Position numbers and translations under genes: made by a program. 64,000 nucleotides of DNA from Agrypnia vestita (taxonomy: Eukaryota; Arthropoda; Insecta; Trichoptera; Phryganeidae). Numbering within the stretch: the first letter of the stretch is position 1; every line of letters begins with the position of its first letter. The DNA is taken from positions 1 through 64,000 of the forward strand of contig JADDOH010001977.1 in NCBI GenBank assembly GCA_016648135.1. Direction: 5' to 3'. This document shows, piece after piece, positions 56,344-64,000 of the stretch. The notes under the pieces were generated by a model. The model worked only from the letters and a program-made list of their open reading frames with translations, searched no databases and was not told the DNA's origin.

Positions 56344-56386
56344 GGCCCTGATGATGGACCCTGCAATGGGATCCGAAACATTGGCC
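56344..56386 (+). ncRNA. hammerhead-like motif, perfect stem I
   Basis: GGCC, CTGATGA core, T, stem II GGACCC...GGGATCC around TGCAAT, GAAAC, ATT, GGCC. Stem I GGCC/GGCC is perfect. The stem III region ACAT is altered relative to ACGT in the 36.5-kb copy. Confidence 0.5.
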
Positions 56387-56656
56387 AGATAAACATGGCA
56401 GATTACACCAGAAAACTATAGATATAAGGCTCTTTCTTGTATTTTCTAATGGATCTGTCCGGGTATAGTATGGCATTAAAAGTTACCTCATTCATTAGCT
56501 ATAGGCACGACGCACGACAAGATCATCATGATCTCAACCCTATATTAATATTTCTATGCTGTTTCAATAATACGACAAACACAAGATGCTCGAAGAGGCC
56601 AGATACAAATTACAGCCAGATTCAGTATTTTTTTTATTTATGCCTTTATTCCAGTA

Positions 56657-57230
56657 TGTGGAGATGTGTGGGAAAGCTGATGAGGATGAAGCCACGGTGT
56701 TTGAATAGTATTTATTGAGATTTAATAATGACAATGTTACAAGTATAGTAATTACAGTTACACAATAATGAGTCAATGAATGGCGATAGCTTCCGCAGTA
56801 TAACCGATTCACGTCGAGGTGAGATACATAACCAAGAGGGCTTCCGCCAGATCCGAAAAGCCCCGCAGGAGTGAGATAATCGGCTCTGCAGGCGCTGGCT
56901 TTTATAGTGATCCAGAACAAAGAAATCGGGGGTGTTATGATTTCCTCTTTACTCGGCCGTGCCTGTGGGTATTTAGTCTAGATCAACAAGGTGCGTTTCG
57001 TCACTTCGATAGTCCATACCCTCTGCTATACATTGCCTTTGTACTCGGTCACTGGCCCGGCTTACATTGTCGCCTGTTTGCTGAGCTCGGCGATTTTGCC
57101 TTAACCTCTGTATCGAGGGCGACGGCCTGCCGTACTTTAATGTCAGCATATGCGGTACCTCATTACGCGGGTGTTTGTGTGTATGTGTCTTGGGCCACCA
57201 CAGATGTAACGCGTTATCCTGTCCGTAACA
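56657..57230 (-). mobile_element. solo LTR, family L1, copy 2
   Basis: On the minus strand it starts TGTTACGGACAGGATAACGC, shares several blocks with the LTR at 55261-55743, has ACTATAAAAGCC (TATA box, about 56912) and CTCAATAAATACT (poly(A) signal, about 56712), and ends CTCCACA. The 163-codon plus-strand frame here is antisense to the LTR. It is opposite in orientation to copy 1. Confidence 0.75.
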
Positions 57231-57258
57231 ATATACATTGCTACGGACAGGATAACGC
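57211..57258. repeat. perfect 17-bp hairpin at the LTR head
   Basis: GCGTTATCCTGTCCGTA at 57211-57227 and its exact inverse at 57242-57258, with a 14-base loop whose CAAT/ATTG can also pair. One arm is the start of the LTR at 57230. The other would be the start of a second LTR-like sequence running rightwards. Confidence 0.9.
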
Positions 57259-57642
57259 GAGACCGATGACGTCATCCGTGGAGCCGGCGACCGGTCCGCC
57301 TGGGCGATGACATCAGCATCTTCCCGAGCAGTATGAAACGGAACGAGAATCCTGATGAAGTTTTATTTGAACAAATAAAACAGAAATTAATGTGACATAT
57401 TGGGTTTAATAATATTACGATATTATTATATGATGGCAAACCAATATTTTTTTCTGAGAAATACTGAAATATTTACACGTGCGCATTATGTAATATTTAA
57501 ATTTATAAAACTGACTCACATTTATGATGAAACAAAGAGAATGACTCGCTTTCAGAGTAATTGTTTCGGGGACGTTTAGAGCGTCCGTGATGCTTTTATC
57601 TGACCGCCTTCTAGGGAGTTGCCCATGGGTACTTATGTGGTA

Positions 57643-57785
57643 CAGTTGCCGGTAAACTTCCTGAAATTTTTTGGCGTAGTGGGGGAATGCGCAGAAGATA
57701 AAATTTGGATCTCTTTGATGGAATGGTACATGTGCAAACTTCCCCCCACTACACCGTAAAATTTCAAGATGTTTGCCGGCTACTG
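57643..57785. mobile_element. Tc1-type MITE
   Basis: The ends CAGTTGCCGGTAAACTTCCT and, inverted, CAGTAGCCGGCAAACATCTT, with arms of about 48 bp, are flanked by TA on both sides (57641-57642 and 57786-57787). 143 bp, almost fully palindromic. CAGT ends and TA targeting are typical of Tc1-like elements. Confidence 0.85.
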
Positions 57786-57789
57786 TACA

Positions 57790-59594
57790 AAGATTTGGAC
57801 ATACTCAAAATATTCTGCAAATTATTTGAGTGATTAAAAAAAAGTAGGAATAATATTTAAAGCTTGGCGGGCCGCAGGTTGAGTATGGCTGATTTAGAAG
57901 ATATAAATCGTGACTTGTGTGTGCATTTTCAAGAGAAGTCCCAGGGCCTACCCACTTTTAATTTTTCGGCCAAAAATGGTTCTGTATTCAAAAGTTTCGA
58001 AACTATACAACGCTGACACTGAATTTCGAATGAATGAATGAGTTTTTTATTATCATAACGAATATCTGACAATTGTCGTTTTTTCAAAAACATCCACATT
58101 AAAATGAAATCCTAATACACACCTAAAATCGTAATTCAATAAACAGTTTTAATTTTCAATTCAATCACCAATCATTCCTCAGATTTTGAACTGAGCATCT
58201 TTATAATTGGTACTCGATTCAAGATGATCAACAATACATTATTTATAATAATGGAACACTAATTTTAAATGAATAAATTTTTGACAGTTTAATAATCTCG
58301 CTACATGCTGCGATCCGTTACAAGCGTTTTCGCTACAATACGCAACTTCCGTTACAATAAATTTTTTACCCTCGATAAGATAATACAATGTTAATTATTT
58401 GATTGAATACATATTAAATGTGTATTGAATTCCTTTATAGTCTATAAATTCCTTATTTCTATACTTGACAACTGCTACTCATGAATTAATTGTTGTTTCA
58501 AGGGGACTAAGCATTTTAATTTTTTTTTTTTAATATAAAAATATCGCGGATCAAAAAGTAGTTCAATATATTTTTTTTTTTACATACAATTATTTTACAT
58601 AAATGTACATCGCAAATCAATAAAAAAAAAAAATAATAAATCAATAGGTTTTTACATAGCAGGTACACAATTAATGATAAAAATAAACAAAATGTAAAAC
58701 ATAATGTAAATGTTACATAAATTGTATTGATTTAAGACGCAAGGTTCTAAAAATGGCTTCGGATTATGAATTACCGCGGTTTTCGAATTATCGGGGTTAA
58801 CTTTCTATGAAATTAACATTTTGGGACTTGTGTATTTTAAAATAATAATATTTTCAATTATATCAACTAAATCAAGGGAGTCGTATTCCCCGATACGAAC
58901 TTCCTTTATATGAAACAACAACAAAAAATATAATGATTAAACAAAAGTATTATAATGGAATGATACAACAAATATTAAATTGCTTATCTGAGCGCTTATC
59001 GAAGCGCATAGAACTGTAGGACTGCAACAATACGAAACGCTAACACTGGTACACACAGGAACTACCGAACGCGTCAAATGCCACGATCGAACTTCAATGG
59101 TGTCTAAATGTACAAAAAAAGTACTTATTTTGTGCGTTGGATGTATTTTATCAAATATGAGTACAGTATTAAACACCGGCTTTTTTGTATTATGTGACTT
59201 GGATTTATTCTACATAATTTTAATATAACATTTAATTATAAGCATCTTTGTTGGTTTAATCAGCTGTCAATCTTGTCTGTCTTGGATAAAAAAGTACTTA
59301 ATAATCTTAGATGATAAAACAAATTGTGGACGTTTTTCAGTTAATTTGACAGTGATGGCCGTGATGTGGGTTAGAAAAATACTGAAATTACAAAAAAAAT
59401 TTAGCACATAGAGCTTGGACGTTTCCAGCACATAAAAATATCATAGTGAGCTCTCCTAACCTGTATATAACTCATTTTTAACAACTTGTGTATTGGCCTT
59501 TTCTGTATAACTACGTTCAATGAATTTAAAATATTAAAATAACCATAAATAATGTTGCGCATATGGTTAGTAAGTAATGTAATGTGATTTGCAG
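57790..59594. other. no recognisable gene; intron or flank of lectin gene
   Basis: AT-rich. The exon(s) coding for the first half of the lectin domain should lie upstream on this strand, but none was recognised here. Confidence 0.4.
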
Positions 59595-59758
59595 GCAAGG
59601 CCCTGGAAGAGTGGGGATACAGCGCATGGCGGGAGGGACTTCCTGACGATCTGGATTACCAGGAGCATTGCGGCACCATGCATAGGGATGGGAAACTCGA
59701 CTACTTAAGGTGTAAAGATAAGGCACTTTTTGTGTGCGAGAAGACCCTCAAGCATTAA
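59595..59758 (+). CDS. C-type lectin domain, terminal exon
   Basis: The acceptor ATTTGCAG ends at 59594. The exon starts with two bases completing a split codon, then KALEEWGYSAWREGLPDDLD, YQEHCGTMHRDGKLDYLRCK and DKALFVCEKTLKH, with the stop at 59756-59758. The W-x-x-G-x-P-D-D...E-H-C...D-G-K-L...C...F-V-C-E-K pattern is the second half of a C-type lectin fold, with three of its conserved cysteines. The sugar-specificity position reads L-P-D rather than the common E-P-N or Q-P-D, so calcium or sugar binding cannot be inferred. Such proteins are usually secreted and bind sugars in insect immunity. The first half of the domain is on an unseen upstream exon. Confidence 0.85.
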
Positions 59759-59759
59759 T

Positions 59760-59976
59760 CTCAATCACAGTTAAAGATCATTAGTCCAAATAATTTTGAA
59801 ATTATCTAAAGCATTTTAATTTACACAAACCTAAAGATTGTTCTACATACACGTTGAGTACTACACACATCAACATAGTATAGTGCAAAGTTTAGCGTAG
59901 TTTTACCACATACGTAACTACTGTTCAATTAAAAATATTTATATGTAATTTCCAATGTTATTGGACCTACAGTGTG
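59760..59976 (+). other. 3' UTR of the lectin exon
   Basis: AT-rich region after the stop. CAATTAAAAATATTTA at about 59927 is the nearest weak poly(A)-like signal. The end is not defined. Confidence 0.3.
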
Positions 59977-60442
59977 TAACAGAGCTAAATTATGAGTGAA
60001 AAACGTTGAAACGTATTATCCTAATATCAACAATTATGAGATAAGCGACTTCAAAGTTGGCCTTTTTTTTCAATATTTCTGAATTATTTTCTGAAAAACG
60101 TTGTGCTATCATTAAAATAATTTATATCAAATTTATTTGCTTCAATATGATTAAAATAAAATTATAGAAACCTTTAAAAACCTTTTTTTTTTCTACAAGG
60201 TTTTTATCATTTTATTTGACTTGTATTGAAGCGAATGAATTTTTCATATTCAATGTAAGTTACCTCAGTATAGTCCAACGCCATACAAAAAATGAGCCAG
60301 AAATATTGAGAAAAAATGCAAAATTTACCATCGCATATCTCTATACGCAACTATTGATTCTAGGTCATGGTTGCTTGAACATTTTCTACTCACAATTAAG
60401 ACAGGAAATTCACCTGTAAAGTATTGTGGACTAGATCTGTTA
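59977..60442. mobile_element. long-TIR MITE, family M1, copy 2
   Basis: It begins TAACAGAGCTAAATTATGAG and ends GTATTGTGGACTAGATCTGT, TA. The inner blocks CAATATTTCTGAATTATTTT, TTGACTTGTATTGAAGCGAA and TATTGTGGACTAG match the copy at 24956-25459. TA at both ends. Confidence 0.75.
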
Positions 60443-60444
60443 CT

Positions 60445-61205
60445 GTACATTATATTATATTATATTTTTTTTGAATAAAAAATAGTGACCATACATAATA
60501 GTTTAAAATGTTTTAACTTTCTCATTTGTCTTTCTCATGAATCCTGGGACACGTCAGCCAAGCATTTGAGAGTAACGGTAGGCTTCGTTTATACTATTGT
60601 CTCTTGGACATTCTGTACTTACAACAAAAACAAAAGTGTATAAAAAGTACCTACTTTGTTTATATCGTCATGCATTTTTGTACACACTAATTAGCGAGAA
60701 AAAATCTCTTCGAAGCTGATTTTAGTATCCATTTCCTTCACACAAATGTAATATGATCGTCGCAACTACCTGCCTTGATGTCTCACAACCAATGTTCCCT
60801 CTAAGATGTGCAGTTTGTGGCCGCACACTTGTAAATATTTGTACGCACATAGAAATAAATATGCAAAACCAGAATTTAAGTTTGCCTTTATGTTAGACTG
60901 AACATTAACCAACATTTTACTACGTGCACCAAATGTTGCGTATTCTTCAAGACTCCTTTCTCACAGACGAAGGATACGTTACTTAATTAGTCTTCACATT
61001 TTTTATTTAAAGCGACTTAAAAGCACGTGCATACCTCTTTTCACCGCAACATTTGCGCATATATTTTTTTTCTATAAAATTTACTGCTCAGATGAGTTTA
61101 GAGTCCGCACATATAATAGAAAAATTAAGGAGAATGTTACTCACAGCCCACTAAAAAAACATTTTTAAAAATTCATTGGTAGAATCTGATTATGATATGC
61201 ATGAA
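60445..61205. other. no recognisable gene
   Basis: AT-rich spacer, nothing supportable. Confidence 0.5.
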
Positions 61206-61209
61206 TGCA

Positions 61210-61445
61210 GACATTTTTAACTGTAACTGGTTGCGGATATTTTATACAAACCGTATGTTTTTCCGAGAAACGATTCTCAACGTTTCGTTGAATTGTCTGC
61301 CCTCTACCTCCGCGGGTAAAAGTCGTCCTCCCGATGACGTTGAATAAGAATTCAATGAAACGTCGAGAATCGTTTCTCAGAAAAACATACGGTTCGTATA
61401 AAATATCCGCAACCAGTTACAGCTAAATATGTCTAACGACCGTAA
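61210..61445. mobile_element. Penelope-type fold-back, family P1, copy 2
   Basis: The left arm (AACTGTAACTGGTTGCGGAT) and right arm (ATCCGCAACCAGTTACAGCT) match the fold-back at 34024-34390. The right arm keeps a hammerhead-like motif at 61328-61367; the left arm has lost most of its motif. The centre is shorter than in copy 1. Confidence 0.75.
61328..61367 (+). ncRNA. hammerhead-like motif, changed core base
   Basis: CTC, CCGATGA (position 4 changed from T to C), C, stem II GTTGAAT-AAGA-ATTCAAT, GAAAC, GTC, GAG. Stem I and stem II still pair (one G-T), so this is a lightly mutated copy of the 34.1-kb motif. Confidence 0.45.
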
Positions 61446-61464
61446 TAACAACCTTAACTCTTTG

Positions 61465-62545
61465 ATACTGCAGACATTGCTTGTTTGTTACGTGTTTTGG
61501 CAGTTAGGTGTGTGTAGGTGTTCTGAAACAAAAATGTCCACCCGTAGAAATACATTTTCTTCTGTCGGCCCGTGATGTGTATTGTATGAGTCGAGTGTGT
61601 GACAATTCAGTAGAGGCAGGATGAATAGATGGATACAGGGTGTAAATTATACTCACGATTAACTTTGGTATTGTATTGGCACAAATCTACTGAGGTGGCG
61701 TGGAGTACAGAAAATATCTCATGCGATGGCTACGGTGTTTGGCGACACAGCGAATGTACCTAATGGCGGCCGGGACCTGGTTAGCCGCATCGAGCCCCTG
61801 ATTGGTGGGTGCCGCTCGGTGGGTACAGTTAGAGTCATGGCGGCTCTGGACTTATGATTTCTTTATTATGATTTTAATACCTTGGATAATGAGCCATACT
61901 AAAACACTTACAAATCCATTTGTGGTTGCAAATGCACCAAACCGAACAGAAGGGGAGATGGATCACGCATGTTTGTCGATATTCACGCGCGTGCGGGTGT
62001 TTTCTGTCATGCGCCTCGACGTATATGGAAGGTGAAGGCTTGTCATTGGCCAGTTCACAAAACGAGCCGTGTGATTGGCTTTTCAACCGGAAGTTAATCT
62101 TATTTTACGGTTTTTACACGGGGCAGCTCCACTTTTAGATTTAATAAAAAATGTCGCGGTATTCAAAAACTGAGTTCAAAAAATACCCACTAGAAATATA
62201 TAAGTTGCTGAAAAAGAGTGGTCCAATTTATGCACATATGACTATTAAACATTACGTCTGACTTTAAGAATCCTTTTAGAACAGAACTTCTAAATATGTA
62301 TATGTTACAGCGAATTTGCATTTTTAGTGAGACTATACTTTCACTAGTAAAAATGTACTTTTCCCGGTCGGGCAGAGTGGGGGCAGTGAAAACATCTAAA
62401 TCAACGAATTCTCAGATTCACTACACATAATCCGTGAAAATACATTACTCAAAGCATAGACAATATATCGGTGAAACCATCAATTTGTACACGTAATTCT
62501 TAAAGCGTAGAAAGTATAAAGGCGGCACTACACTAGACGATTTTT
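61465..62545. other. no recognisable gene; CpG-richer patch
   Basis: At 61690-61850 the sequence is CpG-richer (ATGGCGGCCGGGACC) and 61960-62060 has overlapping open frames on both strands with no family. A promoter role is possible but not supported. Confidence 0.4.
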
Positions 62546-62609
62546 ATTCATTTTGCGGTCCTATTTTAACTCCTAAATTAAAATAGGACAGCGGCACCGC
62601 AAAACGAAT
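62546..62609. repeat. nested hairpin
   Basis: Inner stem TCCTATTTTAA/TTAAAATAGGA (11 bp, perfect) and outer stem ATTCATTTTGCGG/CCGCAAAACGAAT (12 of 13) around an 8-base loop, with an 8-base bulge on the 3' side. Confidence 0.8.
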
Positions 62610-63480
62610 ACGAATCGCGAAGTAAGGTGTCGGCTGAAAGATCGCGCACTCGGGTTTTTTATGATATCTGACGACTGCCGGAACAAAACGAGGTTATGTC
62701 ACCATGTAAATATTGGGGGGTTAAGGGAAAATTTTTATTAATGAATATGTATTTTGTCAATTAAGTTTATTAAATATGTTTTTTTTATAACAATACAACA
62801 AAAGTTTATTTCTTACAAATATAGAAACATAAATAAACATACACCCGGTATTATTAATTTTAAATGAACCTTTAAAAGTGCGTCAAGTAACAAACACTCG
62901 ATGCGAAAAATACAAAAATCAAAGAGATTCTAAGTCATCATTTACGTTTGAATTCATTCAGATTCTTCCGCATTTCCAATTTTCTATCTTTTTATCAAAA
63001 ATGTGTCTAATGTCGTTTGCGTTTCTTGTTTGCGCACGTGTAAGCACGGGTGGTAGACGTACAACATAAAGTGCGCGGTTTTTAAGTTCGCAAACTTACT
63101 CGGCTCGACGTCGGTGACAGACGTGAAGCTTGCTCGCACCGTATCATTTTTATGAGTTTAATCGACTGTCTTTTGAATTATAAGATGATCAGAATTTCGT
63201 AAGTGTTCGCGATTAAAATTTTAAAAATATATTACGTTTTAGTTACCTACCTAAACTAATCATTGAATATCAAAGACCAGTCCAGAAGTGTGACAGTTCG
63301 AGAAACAGAACTATCGCCACAGAATAGAGAATATGCTATCGCTCAAAGGATAAAAATTAGAAATACTGTCGCTTTGTGATGACTTTGGACTAGACTAGTG
63401 TAGAATGAGACACAAAACGCAAAATAAATTTTGAAAAACAAGGTCCATGTGCCATTAGAATCTTGTTATAAAATCATATA
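62610..63480. other. no recognisable gene; upstream region of a candidate exon
   Basis: AT-rich, with no clear TATA box near the candidate first exon at 63481. Confidence 0.35.
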
Positions 63481-63585
63481 ATGAAGAATTGGTGCAGACG
63501 AAACTTTCAACACTTCAAAATGACTATTTTAATAATATCCGTTACCTACATAATGTTGATTTGCACAGAAGAAATTAATAATGCA
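63481..63585 (+). CDS. candidate first coding exon with signal peptide
   Basis: ATG at 63481 opens MKNWCRRNFQHFKMTILIIS, VTYIMLICTEEINNA, followed by a good donor (GCA then GTAAGA) at 63586, phase 0. The hydrophobic MTILIISVTYIMLIC could be a signal peptide or membrane segment, starting either at the first Met or at Met14. No downstream exon is within the window. It may start another lectin-type gene after the lectin exon, but this is only inference from position. Confidence 0.35.
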
Positions 63586-64000
63586 GTAAGAACCTTGTTC
63601 ACGCAATGACTTATTAAATTGTTATTCAAGGCCCGGTTGTTTCAATTTGGATAAATAAAAGTTCGTTTAAAAGCATAGATTTTTACGGAAACGGATTTCA
63701 GACTTGTCAAATTTAATTTTTGACAGTTCGGAAACCAATAAATTCACTAGTAAGTGCAAGTTAAAATATTGTATTCATTTCTATTGGTGAAAAACTCTTT
63801 GAATATGATAAGAATGACCTTGAATATACTTTCTCTAAAATGCCAGTGAATGATGGACTCACTAGAAAATCAGATTCACTGTAACATATATACAATCTTG
63901 TTTATTCTGGAACAAGATATGGCCTCATTTTTCAAATTTGTAGTTACATATAGAAAAAAGGTAGTGTTCCATGGAGCGAACACAAATATATATTAGTACT

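Larger units (their letters stand above)
56239..56430. mobile_element. Penelope-type fold-back, family P2
   Basis: Two hammerhead-like motifs in opposite orientation (56281-56319 minus and 56344-56386 plus) within GGCC-bounded arms around a short TTGTTGTGACACCACA centre. TATTCTGCCGTTTTTACGAC at 56251 is shared with 36413-36435, so this is the same family as the segment next to the GIY-YIG fragment. Confidence 0.7.

Noticed and set aside
56819..57310. 163-codon plus-strand open frame as a host gene
   Set aside because: It lies antisense within an LTR (TATA and poly(A) signals on the other strand), which matches the LTR at 55261-55743. No protein family features.

Overview
The window is animal nuclear DNA, most likely from an insect. 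It is AT-rich, intron-rich and very dense in transposable-element remnants. It carries irritans/cecropia-type mariners, Penelope-like, I-superfamily, RTE-like and CR1-like retroelements, Helitrons, solo LTRs and an array derived from the insect TTAGG telomere motif. No rRNA gene, intact tRNA gene, CRISPR array or bacterial-style operon was seen. The order of insect cannot be fixed from this sequence.

Host genes occupy little of the window and all read on the + strand. Two exons (35981-36230 and 39050-39280) join in phase and encode the second half of a BTB domain, a BACK-like segment and a C-terminus. A terminal exon at 43286-43495 encodes a small UBA/CUE-like helical domain; it is either an alternative end of the same gene or the end of another. 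A terminal exon at 59595-59758 encodes the C-terminal half of a C-type lectin domain. A possible signal-peptide first exon lies at 63481-63585. The remaining exons of these genes lie outside the window or were not recognised.

Layout: 1-3.5 kb holds a mariner copy cut by the window edge, a short Helitron, an LTR-like block and two LINE ends. 6-11.3 kb holds RTE-like LINE fragments, Penelope debris, a fold-back element and a palindrome. 13-18.4 kb holds a Helitron, LINE reverse-transcriptase fragments, a 52-bp tandem repeat and a Penelope end. 21-27 kb holds a solo LTR, a CR1-like end, a long-TIR MITE and a Penelope terminal repeat. 28.4 kb has the TTAGG-like array. 34-40 kb mixes the BTB gene with a Penelope fold-back, a second mariner, a GIY-YIG fragment and a second Helitron. 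40-43.3 kb is a cluster of non-autonomous DNA transposons ending in a LINE insertion beside a splice acceptor. 49.1-54.4 kb is a nearly intact 5.3-kb I-superfamily LINE with a 13-bp target duplication. 55-57.8 kb holds two LTRs of one family in opposite orientation, a Penelope hairpin and a Tc1-type MITE. 59-64 kb holds the lectin exon, another MITE and a second Penelope fold-back.

The most interesting signal is a motif that recurs about a dozen times in unrelated surrounding sequence: a CTGANGA box, a short hairpin, then GAAAC and a tiny palindrome ending in GTH. This is the layout of a minimal type I hammerhead ribozyme, a motif already reported from Penelope-like elements. Three of the families carry paired changes at the two core bases (C3 and G8) that pair in the folded ribozyme, giving U3 and A8, which looks like compensatory change. 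All of this was read by eye; no alignment, folding or database search was run.
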